From assembly GCF_002091475.1 (NCBI RefSeq), contig NZ_BCTR01000017.1, positions 1-64,000 on the forward strand: 64,000 nt of DNA. Reading direction: 5' to 3'. Source of the DNA: Sphingomonas azotifigens NBRC 15497. GTDB lineage: Bacteria > Pseudomonadota > Alphaproteobacteria > Sphingomonadales > Sphingomonadaceae. The notes beneath the pieces were generated by a model. It did not search any database and had not been told where the DNA came from. It saw only the letters and a list, made by a program, of their open reading frames with translations. Positions 16,398-23,724 of this stretch are shown one piece after another (positions within the stretch are counted from its first letter, which is position 1; every line of letters starts with the position of its first letter). A program made the translations under genes and the position numbers.

Positions 16398-16801
16398 TAG
16401 CCCTTCACTCCCCAGGCGTAGACGGGCGGCTCGGTGAGCAGCCACAGGTGACGCATGTTGGCGACGTTCACGACGGCGTGATCGTCCGGATAGATTTCGA
16501 CCGCCCAGCGCTGGCCGTAGCCGGCCTCGCGCTTCAGGCGCTGCAGGTCGTCCCAGCTGATGTCCTCCCGCCAGCTGCCGGAGCGTTCGCACCAGGTGGT
16601 GCGGTTCACCGACATGCGGATCATGCCGCCCGGCTCCTCGTGGACTTGCACGAGGAAGTCGCGCGATCGGTAGACCTTGAGCCGGCGGCCCTCATGGACC
16701 CCCGCCGGCGGCCATTCCTGCCAAGGCACCGGAGCGAGTGCAGCGGGTTGGCGCATGTTGTCTCGCCTGAGCTGGCGCAGCTGGGCGGCGCTTGGTTTCA
16801 T
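16397..16801 (-). CDS. DUF7694-type phage protein
   Basis: ATG 16801 overlaps the upstream stop as ATGA, giving 134 aa. The C-terminal 90 residues show the pattern SRDFLVQVHEEPGGMIRMSV, ISWDDLQRLKREAGYG and NMRHLWLL. I associate this with a common phage domain (DUF7694) of unknown function found beside replication and modification genes. Confidence 0.65.
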   Translation of the reverse strand: MKPSAAQLRQLRRDNMRQPAALAPVPWQEWPPAGVHEGRRLKVYRSRDFLVQVHEEPGGMIRMSVNRTTWCERSGSWREDISWDDLQRLKREAGYGQRWAVEIYPDDHAVVNVANMRHLWLLTEPPVYAWGVKG

Positions 16802-17277
16802 GCTTCGTCCCCGGCCGGCCTGGACAGAGCCGGCAGCATCTTCGGCATCTCGCTCGTCCGATAGGCGATGGCGATCTGCGGCCGCACCCACTGGCCGGCC
16901 GTCGAGCCGTTCGGCATGACGATGTTCGCCAGGAACTCGTCCTCGAATTCGCTGATGCCGCTCTCCACCGCCTCGAGCTTGGCCTTGATGACCAGCGACA
17001 GGGCGCGCCACCGCTGCCGGACAGCCTGCTCCCACTCCTTCAGTGCCGCATCCGGCGTCCGCCGGCCGCGCGAGTGGTGCGTGAAGCGCTTCTCTTCCTT
17101 GCTGGGCATCGGCAGCACGAAGCGCACTTGGCGGCCTACCATGCGGAATGCGACCATCGCGGCATCGTCCTGCCAGCCGTACATGAACTGATCGGCACCG
17201 TAGCGGGTGAGGGTCCGCTCGATCTCGTCGCGCGAGCGGCTGGCCGATACGTCGGTGTTCGCAGCGAACCGGGTCAT
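16798..17277 (-). CDS. Phage protein of unknown function (159 aa)
   Basis: ATG 17277 is chosen by its ATGA overlap with the DHH gene. The sequence has RTPDAALKEWEQAVRQRWRAL and YGADQFMYGWQDDAAMVAFR, which I recognise as recurring in alphaproteobacterial phages but without known function. Confidence 0.6.
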   Translation of the reverse strand: MTRFAANTDVSASRSRDEIERTLTRYGADQFMYGWQDDAAMVAFRMVGRQVRFVLPMPSKEEKRFTHHSRGRRTPDAALKEWEQAVRQRWRALSLVIKAKLEAVESGISEFEDEFLANIVMPNGSTAGQWVRPQIAIAYRTSEMPKMLPALSRPAGDEA

Positions 17278-18176
17278 CGCGGCACGCTGAACCCAGCGGC
17301 GTTGCGGTGCCCACCGCCGCCGAACTTGGCCGCGATCGCGGACACGTCCTCGCGATCGTCCCGGCTGCGCAGGCTCCACATGCGGGCGTTCGCCCCGTCG
17401 AAGTAGGTTGCGGCGAACGGCGCGCCCGGGTGGGCGTCCAGCAGAGCGTGACCGACCTCGCTCGCGAACATCGGCGGGCAGTTTACCGCGATCGGCTCGA
17501 AGGTGCCGACGCGCTGCCGGCGCGCGAAGGAGGCAATCTCCTGCACCTTCGCATCGAAGAACCGCTGCATTGCGGCAGCCTCGCGCATGATGGTCCGGCA
17601 AGTCGTCGTGTACGCGAGGTCGTGGGCGATCTCGTCGAAGCGGGCGAAACTAAACGGCTCGGCGCGAAGCCACAGCCCGAATGGCTTGGTGTCGGGCAGG
17701 GTGAAGCGCCACAGGTCCCGATCCTCGATCAGCGTGATCAGGTAGGGCGCCGGGCGCTCGTGGCAAAACTCCCAAGCCATCCGCGCGCCAGACCGTTCCA
17801 TGTCGAAGCAGGCGACGATCGGCGGATAGCCGCCCTTGGTCAGATCCCCGACCATCAAGCCCACTACCGCTGGCGTGAACCGCTCCGGCTTGCCCTCGAA
17901 CCGCGCGAACTGCTCCAGATCTTCCCTGGCGGTCTTATGATGGTCGAGGACGACAATCGACCGGGCCGCCCGCGCCATCTCTTGCAGGACGGCATTCTTG
18001 TAGCTGAAGTCGACGATCAGGACGTGGCGGCCGGTGACATCGGGCGGCGTCTGGCCATAGTTCGCCGCCACATACTCGCACGCGTCGCCCCAGCGCTGCC
18101 AGCATGCCCAGGCCGCGCCGAAACCATCCGCGCACTGGTCGTGGTAGATCACGAGGTCGGGCTTAAAGTTGGGCAT
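17274..18176 (-). CDS. DHH-family phosphoesterase
   Basis: The 300-aa protein has the DHH-domain metal motifs: YHDQCADGFGAA (motif I), VDFSY (motif II), VVLDHHKTA (the DHH motif) and a C-terminal DHHA1-like GGGGHRNAAGF. Family members such as NrnA and NrnB hydrolyse nanoRNA or pAp with Mn2+. A phage copy may recycle short oligonucleotides or attack nucleotide second messengers; that is inference. Confidence 0.8.
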   Translation of the reverse strand: MPNFKPDLVIYHDQCADGFGAAWACWQRWGDACEYVAANYGQTPPDVTGRHVLIVDFSYKNAVLQEMARAARSIVVLDHHKTAREDLEQFARFEGKPERFTPAVVGLMVGDLTKGGYPPIVACFDMERSGARMAWEFCHERPAPYLITLIEDRDLWRFTLPDTKPFGLWLRAEPFSFARFDEIAHDLAYTTTCRTIMREAAAMQRFFDAKVQEIASFARRQRVGTFEPIAVNCPPMFASEVGHALLDAHPGAPFAATYFDGANARMWSLRSRDDREDVSAIAAKFGGGGHRNAAGFSVPR

Positions 18177-18480
18177 CGGTCAACTCCATCTCGGCGGCTT
18201 CCCGGCGCGCCAGTTCGTCTCGAAGGGTTTGGGTCGGCACAGCAGCGAGGGTCGGCTGGTTGACGATCATCAGGCCCCGCTGCCGCCCTGGGATTTTCCG
18301 AATGAGGCCCGCCTCGATGAGGAATTCGACCGCATCATGAGCGTGCCCAGGCGAAGAGAATCCAGATCGAGCAGCAATTTCCCGATAGGTGGGTGCCAAA
18401 CCCGTCCGCGCGATCTCCTCGCGTATCAGGTCAAGCGTTCGCAGTTGCCGCGGCGTCATCGAGGCCGTCCGTCTCGGCAC
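18163..18480 (-). CDS. LexA N-terminal-like HTH protein
   Basis: The 105-aa product matches the LexA DNA-binding domain pattern: MTPRQLRTLDLIREEIARTG, APTYREIAARSGFSSPGHAH, then a wing (GLIRKIPGRQRGLMIV). It has no peptidase domain. The start may be Met8. It may act on SOS-type operators or as an autonomous regulator of the left operon. Confidence 0.7.
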   Translation of the reverse strand: MPRRTASMTPRQLRTLDLIREEIARTGLAPTYREIAARSGFSSPGHAHDAVEFLIEAGLIRKIPGRQRGLMIVNQPTLAAVPTQTLRDELARREAAEMELTDAQL

Positions 18481-18635
18481 CGTGCACAGCGGCCTCCGAC
18501 GAGGCGGGGGCTGTCGTCGCCGCAGTTATCGCACTCGCCCGGCACGCCCACGGCGATCGGCTGCCGCGCCGCGCGCAGGCTGCGCTCGAGGTGCTGCTCG
18601 TTCAGGTCGTTCGCCTGGTCGATCTGGTCAGCCAT
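18456..18635 (-). CDS. TraR/DksA-type zinc finger protein (59 aa)
   Basis: ATG 18635 gives MADQIDQANDLNEQHLERSL, a typical TraR-like helical N-terminus. It is followed by a four-cysteine finger (CDNCGDD then CARC). TraR/DksA proteins bind the RNA polymerase secondary channel and reset promoter choice. Phage copies may modulate host transcription. Confidence 0.7.
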   Translation of the reverse strand: MADQIDQANDLNEQHLERSLRAARQPIAVGVPGECDNCGDDSPRLVGGRCARCRDGRPR

Positions 18636-18861
18636 GGATGCGGCCTCCGAATATCCCGCGCTGCCAGGCCAGATCCCGGAGCATGTCGAGCGCGAGCGCA
18701 TCGATTTCGCGGAAATTGTCCTGCCCGAACTCCCAGTCGCCCTGGCCGAGCAGCTTCATTATGATGCGCATGGTGTTGCGGTGGACGCGGATCGCCATGT
18801 CGCCTTGGCGGGCGATGCGCTTTCCCAGTGCTTTCAGCACGATCTCGCGACGGTCAGCCAC
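18628..18861 (-). CDS. Phage protein of unknown function (77 aa)
   Basis: This is a small helical basic protein (MADRREIVLKALGKRIARQ). No family is recognised. It overlaps both neighbours by 8 nt in the compact operon. Confidence 0.5.
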   Translation of the reverse strand: MADRREIVLKALGKRIARQGDMAIRVHRNTMRIIMKLLGQGDWEFGQDNFREIDALALDMLRDLAWQRGIFGGRIHG

Positions 18862-19174
18862 GAGTGGTTTCCGGCTTGGCGAGCTCCGACGCCGCCTTCT
18901 GGTTCAGCGTGGTCAGCGCTGCGCGATGGCTGGCAATCGTCGCCTCCAGCACTGGAATCGCGATTTCGTAGGGCACATGGAAGAGCCTATGCCCGCGGTC
19001 GCTGTTCGGCACGCCAAGCTGTAGCGCGCGCTGCTGCCGGCCAAACACGTCACGGATGTCCGGAACCTCGGCTTTCGCCAGAGCTTCCTTGATCTCGGCG
19101 AGCAGCTTCTCGGCTACCTCGATCTCGCGATAGGCGATCGCCATGTCGGCGGCGGTCTGCATGCTGATCATCAC
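18854..19174 (-). CDS. Phage protein of unknown function (106 aa)
   Basis: This is a helical protein with a long N-terminal heptad-like stretch (IAYREIEVAEKLLAEIKEAL) that may form a coiled coil. No family is recognised. It is coupled to its neighbours by short overlaps. Confidence 0.5.
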   Translation of the reverse strand: MMISMQTAADMAIAYREIEVAEKLLAEIKEALAKAEVPDIRDVFGRQQRALQLGVPNSDRGHRLFHVPYEIAIPVLEATIASHRAALTTLNQKAASELAKPETTRG

Positions 19175-19653
19175 GCCGCCTCCGCCATATCATGCTCGCC
19201 GCAGCCGCGACCGACCAGCTCGCCGTTCACGCCGCCGGTGAAGTCCTTCCAGTGCACCCAACCTTGCGGGCAGGCGAAGCCCCACTCGCGGACCTTGGGC
19301 CCGGTGAAGAACAGCGAGACTGCGGGCGCGCCGTCGATCAGCTCGAGCCTATGCAACGCCTCGGCCGGCCGGTGCACGATGTCACCTGCCTCGCGGATGA
19401 AGGTGCCATCGGGCGTGATCTCGCGATAGCGGCCGATCAGCACATACGACGTGTTCCACCAAGGATGGTCGTGGAGTGCCCGGTCATCATCATCCCGCAG
19501 GATCTCGTGCAGGTAGACATTCTGCCGCTCGTTGCGCGGCACGATCCACCAGCGCCGCAGGTAGGCGGGGGCGCCAATCACGAAGTCCGGCTGGCGCTGC
19601 ATCGTGGCGCGCGCCCAGGCGGCCATGTCCTCGGGTGAGGTGTAGGGGATCAT
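19171..19653 (-). CDS. Cupin-like phage protein
   Basis: ATG 19653 with GAGG about 8 nt upstream gives 160 aa. The core DRALHDHPWWNTSYVLIGRY, the later GDIVHRPAEALHRLEL and a Ser-Leu-Phe-Phe strand resemble the two metal-binding cupin motifs (HxH near the first, His in the second). The substrate is unknown. Confidence 0.6.
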   Translation of the reverse strand: MIPYTSPEDMAAWARATMQRQPDFVIGAPAYLRRWWIVPRNERQNVYLHEILRDDDDRALHDHPWWNTSYVLIGRYREITPDGTFIREAGDIVHRPAEALHRLELIDGAPAVSLFFTGPKVREWGFACPQGWVHWKDFTGGVNGELVGRGCGEHDMAEAA

Positions 19654-19952
19654 CGCGCCTTCCTCGCCGTTTTCGCGGGGTTGATCGCGCCGCCTTCGAC
19701 GTCGACGCCGCGGGCGGTCAGCTGCTCGGTCCAGAGCGCGCGCATTTCGTCGGAGCAGTGCGCCATCGCGTCGCGCCAATCCGCTGCCCGGCCGTGCTCG
19801 ATACTGAACCGCGTCTGGTAGAAAAGGCTCTGCGCGTTGTGCGGCAGCTCGGGCTTGTGGGCAGTCGCGCAGACCTCGCACGTGCCTTCGCGCGCCGGCA
19901 TCAGCAACATGGTGCCGCTGCCGTCGGTGGGGATGTTGATCGGCTGGCGCAT
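19650..19952 (-). CDS. Phage protein of unknown function (100 aa)
   Basis: ATG 19952 shares a base with the upstream stop (TGATG). It has one CEVCATAHKP pair that may bind zinc. No family is recognised. Confidence 0.5.
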   Translation of the reverse strand: MRQPINIPTDGSGTMLLMPAREGTCEVCATAHKPELPHNAQSLFYQTRFSIEHGRAADWRDAMAHCSDEMRALWTEQLTARGVDVEGGAINPAKTARKAR

Positions 19953-20662
19953 CAGTAGTCTCCCACCGACGTGATCACCGCATCCTCGTCGATGATCAGC
20001 TTGGTGCCGCAGGCGGTGTAGGCGCGGAGCTTCTGCTCGATGCCGTAGGCGCTGCCGATCCAACTCTTCGTGGAAGCCTCGCGGCCGCCGACGAAGAACC
20101 CGGAGATGCGACCATCTTTGTCAACGAGAAGGCGGAACTTCGCCTTGTACAGGTCGCGTCCTTCCAGCGCCTGGTCATCGTCGAGGCTGATCCAAGTGCC
20201 GCCATAGCTTTTCGACTCGACATGCACGGTGATGTGCTTGCCCCACTCGTTATCGTCCTCGTAGGGCTTCAGCATAAAGGCGGCGATGTCGGAGAGCTTC
20301 ACCTCCTTCGGCGCGAGGTTCAGGAGCTCGTCCATGTCCGCTGCCAGCTGACCGGCGATCAGGGGCGCTACCCGCGCTTCGATCTGGGTTTTCAACATGC
20401 TGGCGACGGTGGCGCCGTAGGACGGAAGGTCGAGTCGATCGACGCGCAGCGCTTCCTCGATCGCCTTCTCAATGAGCTTGCCGGTGTCGCTGTAGCTGCG
20501 CAGCGCCCGGTCGACGCTTTCGACGATCAGCTTGTCGACGCGGGTCTGCACCTCCTTCTCGATGAAGTCAGGCGTCATGCGGCGCGCGACGGCGGCGCTG
20601 ATCAGCGAGCACAGCTGGTCATCCGCCGACGCGACGGCCGGCGCAGTGGTGGTGTCGGTCAA
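19952..20662 (-). CDS. Phage protein of unknown function (236 aa)
   Basis: TTG 20662 is chosen because GGGAG lies about 8 nt upstream and the preceding frame looks non-coding. The N-terminal half is helical (SAAVARRMTPDFIEKEVQ). The C-terminal half is beta-rich with HVESKSYGGTWISLDDD. No family is recognised. Confidence 0.55.
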   Translation of the reverse strand: MTDTTTAPAVASADDQLCSLISAAVARRMTPDFIEKEVQTRVDKLIVESVDRALRSYSDTGKLIEKAIEEALRVDRLDLPSYGATVASMLKTQIEARVAPLIAGQLAADMDELLNLAPKEVKLSDIAAFMLKPYEDDNEWGKHITVHVESKSYGGTWISLDDDQALEGRDLYKAKFRLLVDKDGRISGFFVGGREASTKSWIGSAYGIEQKLRAYTACGTKLIIDEDAVITSVGDY

Positions 20663-20871
20663 CGGACGTCTCCCTGGAATGAGGAGCTCCGGCCGGCCTC
20701 CGCGGCCGGAGCGAGGATGCGCGCTTGTGCGCTGCTTGCGACCACGAAGGGGTGTGCGGAGGCCACCTCGGGGGAATGGGGCTGGTACGCCGCGTCGACG
20801 CACCGAATAAGCATGCTGGCGACCAGCAGGGCGGCCACGACGAGCATGGCCTTGGGGAAGTGGTCGCGCAT
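20659..20871 (-). CDS. Small membrane-anchored protein (70 aa)
   Basis: MRDHFPKAMLVVAALLVASM gives one N-terminal transmembrane or signal-anchor helix and an Ala/Ser-rich tail, predicted periplasmic. It starts on the last base of the upstream stop. Function unknown. Confidence 0.55.
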   Translation of the reverse strand: MRDHFPKAMLVVAALLVASMLIRCVDAAYQPHSPEVASAHPFVVASSAQARILAPAAEAGRSSSFQGDVR

Positions 20872-21245
20872 CAGGCGTCCTTTCGGTCGAGCAGGTGCTG
20901 GTTGAGGTAGCTGGGCTCCTTCACCCAGCCGTTCCGCAGCACGATCTTCACGTCGCCGCTCGGCGCGATCACACGCAGGCGGCCGTCGCTGGTGGTCGAC
21001 AGCACCGGGCAATCGAACTGGAACACCGGCGGCGCGTCGCCGCGCGGCCAGTACATCTCGCGCGTGGTCGCCTCGCGGAACACCGTCACGAAGACGGCAT
21101 GCGTCTCCGGGTCGATGCCGTTGCGCTTCATCGCGCTTACCTGGGCGCGGGTGAAGCGATCGCCGGGCGAGTTGGGCCAGCCGACCCAAGGGCTTTGGTT
21201 GGACGGGGTGATGACCAGCTGGGCGGGCTGCCGAGGGAAAGTCAC
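20871..21245 (-). CDS. Phage protein of unknown function (124 aa)
   Basis: GTG 21245 overlaps the upstream stop as GTGA. The sequence contains WPNSPGDRFTRAQVSAMKRN and a beta-rich C-terminus. No family is recognised. Confidence 0.5.
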   Translation of the reverse strand: MTFPRQPAQLVITPSNQSPWVGWPNSPGDRFTRAQVSAMKRNGIDPETHAVFVTVFREATTREMYWPRGDAPPVFQFDCPVLSTTSDGRLRVIAPSGDVKIVLRNGWVKEPSYLNQHLLDRKDA

Positions 21246-21607
21246 AGCGGCCACCAGCGGCGGCGGCGCGGCATCTCGCGCGGATGCTCCACCTTGAACG
21301 GCTGACGGCGATCGGCGGCGATCCACACGGCACCCCAATGCGCGGTGTCCTTGGGGCGCTCACTCGCGCGGCGGCGACCGGATTTCTTCGCTCGGCACCT
21401 TGGCGCTTCCGCTTCCTGAATGGCGCGCTCGAGCGGCGCGATCGCTGGGCAGTCTCGTCCGATCATCAGACCCATCGTATGGATGGCGTCGTCGAAGCAT
21501 CGGAGGCAATAGAGCGCCGTCTTGGCGGCATCGAGCAAGCGCCGCTCCGCAATGGCGTCACGGCTGTTTGGTGGAGTGTATGCCTCACCGTTCTGCAGCA
21601 TGATCAT
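21242..21607 (-). CDS. Phage protein of unknown function (121 aa)
   Basis: The N-terminal helical part contains LLDAAKTALYCLRCFDDAIH and the C-terminal 50 residues are strongly basic. No family is recognised. It overlaps both neighbours by 4 nt. Confidence 0.5.
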   Translation of the reverse strand: MIMLQNGEAYTPPNSRDAIAERRLLDAAKTALYCLRCFDDAIHTMGLMIGRDCPAIAPLERAIQEAEAPRCRAKKSGRRRASERPKDTAHWGAVWIAADRRQPFKVEHPREMPRRRRWWPL

Positions 21608-21870
21608 GCCGCCGCCGGGACGCGCTCGGCGTCGATCGCCATGTTGATCAACTCGAACAGCACCAGGCCGGACATGCCCAGGCGCGCGGCGCGCAGGTCG
21701 ATGCCTTCCATGTGCTCGTTGACGCGGGCGCCGATCTGCGCGCGGCGCGGGTCATCAAACGCCATGCCGGCGATCGGCCGGGTAATGTCGCGGATCGCCA
21801 GCACGTCGTCGCGGAAGTCGTCGACCGCCTGCAGGGCGTCCGGATCTTTGAGATATGAGGGTTGGTGCAA
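21604..21870 (-). CDS. First gene of the leftward early operon (88 aa, unknown)
   Basis: This is a small acidic helical protein (MHQPSYLKDPDALQAVDDF). A GGGGAG lies just upstream of ATG 21870. It is the first gene downstream of the predicted repressed early-left promoter, so it is likely expressed on induction. No family is recognised. Confidence 0.55.
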   Translation of the reverse strand: MHQPSYLKDPDALQAVDDFRDDVLAIRDITRPIAGMAFDDPRRAQIGARVNEHMEGIDLRAARLGMSGLVLFELINMAIDAERVPAAA

Positions 21871-21933
21871 GGTTCATCTCCCCAGCGACCGTCTTGCGTG
21901 CCGAATTACGGCAGATCAGGTCGCTGTGGAGCC

Positions 21934-21962
21934 TTCATAGCGCTATCAATCATAGCGCGCAA
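21934..21962 (-). promoter_or_regulatory. Predicted early-left promoter (PL)
   Basis: On the minus strand the -35 is TTGCGC (21957-21962) and the -10 is TATGAA (21934-21939), separated by exactly 17 bp. The spacer is occupied by repressor operator OL1, and operator OL2 covers the -35. It drives the genes from 21870 leftward. Confidence 0.55.
21940..21958. promoter_or_regulatory. Repressor operator OL1
   Basis: GCGCTATCAATCATAGCGC is a perfect 6-bp inverted repeat around a 7-bp spacer. It has the same design as the site upstream of cro (TCGCTA-N7-TAGCGA) and lies between the -35 and -10 of PL. Confidence 0.65.
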
Positions 21963-21977
21963 TATGATTTGTAGCGC
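21959..21977. promoter_or_regulatory. Repressor operator OL2
   Basis: GCAATATGATTTGTAGCGC directly abuts OL1. Its reverse complement matches the site at 23423-23441 in 17 of 19 positions, so the two are one operator class with one weak half-site. Confidence 0.6.
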
Positions 21978-22065
21978 TGGCGCGCGATGATCAAATCGAC
22001 AGGCTCGCGCGAGCGAAGCCGCCGTTTGCGGAGCAAACGTAACTATATCTGTATCTGCTTCTGGG

Positions 22066-22092
22066 GCGTTGCCGCGCGTTGCACTGCGTTGC
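22066..22092. repeat. Iteron cluster 1 (3 x GCGTTGC, 10-bp period)
   Basis: GCGTTGC begins at 22066, 22076 and 22086. The 10-bp spacing places all three on one face of the helix, as expected for cooperative protein binding. Confidence 0.6.
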
Positions 22093-22232
22093 GTTTACCC
22101 GCTGTACGCATAAGTATATGATAGATGGCTATTAATTTGATTTGCGGAATGCCGGGTGCGCGCACGTCTGGTCCGGCCGGCCATCGGAGCATCGTGGCCG
22201 GATCGGCGGGCATCTGCCACGCGGCGTCGGCT

Positions 22233-22265
22233 GCGTTGCCGCGAAAGTGCAACGCACTGCAACGC
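22233..22265. repeat. Iteron cluster 2 (1 direct, 2 inverted)
   Basis: GCGTTGC at 22233-22239 is followed by GCAACGC at 22249-22255 and 22259-22265. The cluster is inverted relative to cluster 1 and lies on the other side of the AT-rich stretch. Confidence 0.55.
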
Positions 22266-22279
22266 AGATTGTCCGGTAG

Positions 22280-22702
22280 CTACCAGGCCAAGCCCAGGCT
22301 GCGCCGCCAAGAAAAAGGCGCGTTACCTGCGCATGCGTCGTGCCAGAGCTGGTCGAACGTCTTTCGGTTTTGCTCGATCACGGCCATGTCGCCGCCCGCC
22401 GATCGCCAGCCTTGATGATATTCGAGCTGCCCTTGATGCATGTCGAAGAAATAGAGGAACCGCACGCGCGCATTGCCTGTCACGGTCGGATTAGGTGAAG
22501 CGATCGTCCCGCACGAAATCGTGCCACGACCGCCATTCGCATACCAGATTTCGAAGCCGTCGATCTTTACCGGCTTCTGCTCTCCGGCAATGAACGCGCG
22601 CGCCTCATCCGATCTCGGCTGCTCGACCGGTTCGACGTGCCCGCTGCACGATCCCAGGGCGAGCGCTGTGCCCGTGAGGCCCATGAGCGAGCGAGGGCTC
22701 AA
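22280..22702 (-). CDS. Predicted lipoprotein co-transcribed with the repressor
   Basis: TTG 22702 overlaps the repressor stop (TTGA), giving 140 aa; ATG 22684 is an alternative. The N-terminus has a basic residue, a hydrophobic core (LMGLTGTALAL) and a lipobox-like LGSC with Cys19. The mature part is about 120 aa with two further cysteines. Because it sits behind the repressor it should be expressed in the lysogen, which fits a superinfection-exclusion or other conversion factor. That role is inference; no family is recognised. Confidence 0.65.
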   Translation of the reverse strand: MSPRSLMGLTGTALALGSCSGHVEPVEQPRSDEARAFIAGEQKPVKIDGFEIWYANGGRGTISCGTIASPNPTVTGNARVRFLYFFDMHQGQLEYHQGWRSAGGDMAVIEQNRKTFDQLWHDACAGNAPFSWRRSLGLAW

Positions 22703-23436
22703 AGTCCCATGCCAGCCCAGACGACGCGGCCCACGATGTACAGGTCATCCGCTTCCGCTTCCTGAGGAGGGACGGCAGGGTTGTCGGACAGGATCAGAAA
22801 GCGGTCCCGCGGCAGGCGGCGAACCCTTTTGATCATGCCGGCGCCCGCGAACGAAAGCGCCCAGATCATGTCCTGTTGGGCAATCCGGTTCTGGCTGGTG
22901 TCGATCATCACCAGTGCGTCGCGCCGGATCGTCGGCTCCATGCTGTCGCCGTGTCCAGTAGCGAGGAAGACCTGCGCAGGATTGGCAGGGGTCAGGACCT
23001 TGAGGAAGTCGCGGTCGAACGGCATGAAGCCGGCGTCCGGATAGTCCTCGACTATTGCCCCGTCGCCCATCGCGTATCGGATATCCACCCGTCGGACGAG
23101 CTCGATGTTGAAGCGATCGGTGAGGATCTCCGGTGTTCCGAACTCTCCGAGGGCGGGCGGCTCGGGCGGATCCGTATCGGGCATGGACCCGCCGCCGAGC
23201 AGCCACTCGACAGAGACGCCGCTGAGGCGCGCGAAGATTGTTGCCTGCCGGGCAAACCCATTCTGCCCATTCTCATATGCTCGATACGTCGTGGGGTTGA
23301 TCTTCGCGGCTCGCGCGAACTGGGCGGCATCATCGAAGCCGGCGCGCTTGCGAGCCCACTTGAGGCGTTCCGCCGGCGAATCGAGGTTGGGTTCTTCCAC
23401 GCCGAGCAAATCGCATACATCAACGCTACAAATCAT
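22699..23436 (-). CDS. CI-like prophage repressor (HTH + S24 peptidase)
   Basis: This 245-aa repressor should maintain lysogeny and be inactivated by RecA-stimulated self-cleavage. Residues 22-82 are an XRE-type HTH (LKWARKRAGFDDAAQFARAA then INPTTYRAYENG). The C-terminal S24 domain has the catalytic Ser165 in HGDSMEPT and Lys203 in GMIKRV. ATG 23436 has no ribosome-binding site and overlaps an operator, so the message may be leaderless or start further in. Four matched 19-bp operators flank its control regions. Confidence 0.9.
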   Translation of the reverse strand: MICSVDVCDLLGVEEPNLDSPAERLKWARKRAGFDDAAQFARAAKINPTTYRAYENGQNGFARQATIFARLSGVSVEWLLGGGSMPDTDPPEPPALGEFGTPEILTDRFNIELVRRVDIRYAMGDGAIVEDYPDAGFMPFDRDFLKVLTPANPAQVFLATGHGDSMEPTIRRDALVMIDTSQNRIAQQDMIWALSFAGAGMIKRVRRLPRDRFLILSDNPAVPPQEAEADDLYIVGRVVWAGMGL

Positions 23437-23441
23437 GTTGC
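23423..23441. promoter_or_regulatory. Repressor operator OR2
   Basis: ACGCTACAAATCATGTTGC overlaps the repressor start codon. It matches the inverted OL2 site in 17 of 19 bases. Occupancy would autoregulate the repressor. Confidence 0.6.
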
Positions 23442-23447
23442 GTTAAC

Positions 23448-23466
23448 TCGCTACGAATGATAGCGA
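23448..23466. promoter_or_regulatory. Repressor operator OR1
   Basis: TCGCTACGAATGATAGCGA is a perfect inverted repeat (7 bp if the outer C and G are counted) with a 7-bp spacer. It lies 7-25 bp upstream of the Cro-like start codon. A possible -35 TTGCGT lies at 23438-23443. A lone half-site TAGCGA follows at 23493-23498. Confidence 0.65.
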
Positions 23467-23472
23467 GGGTGC

Positions 23473-23724
23473 ATGACGACCTTCACCGATCATAGCGAGC
23501 TGATCGATGCGCTGGGCGGAGCCGCAAAAGTTGCGGCAGCCCCCGACGTAGCGACGCTTCCGGTAAATGTGCGGGCATGGGCAGCGCGCAATCGCATCCC
23601 GCCGGAATACTGGCCGGGCGTTATCCTTCTCGCGGTCGAGAAGAACCTCCCGGTCACTGCTGAGTGGCTAATGCAAACGACGCCGCCTCGTCGCCGGCCG
23701 GCGCAGGAGGCCCAGGCAGCATGA
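23473..23724 (+). CDS. Cro-like regulator
   Basis: The 83-aa product reads divergently from the repressor across 36 bp. It has the pattern of small Cro/carph-isopro HTH proteins: ELIDALGGAAKVAAAPDVAT, then VRAWAARNRIPPEYWPGVI. By position and size it should repress the repressor promoter during lytic growth and bind the same 19-bp operators. Confidence 0.75.
   Translation: MTTFTDHSELIDALGGAAKVAAAPDVATLPVNVRAWAARNRIPPEYWPGVILLAVEKNLPVTAEWLMQTTPPRRRPAQEAQAA

Larger units (their letters stand above)
21978..22279. other. Non-coding region, probable replication origin
   Basis: This 300-bp stretch has no credible gene. It contains three GCGTTGC units spaced 10 bp (22066, 22076, 22086), an AT-rich core (about 22103-22145), then one GCGTTGC (22233) and two inverted GCAACGC units spaced 10 bp (22249, 22259). 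Iterons bracketing an AT-rich core are the usual look of a phage or plasmid origin. Function is inferred. Confidence 0.45.

Noticed and set aside
23480..23498. A fifth repressor operator inside the Cro-like gene
   Set aside because: Only the right half-site TAGCGA is present. The left half matches 2 of 6 positions, so it is noted but not called.
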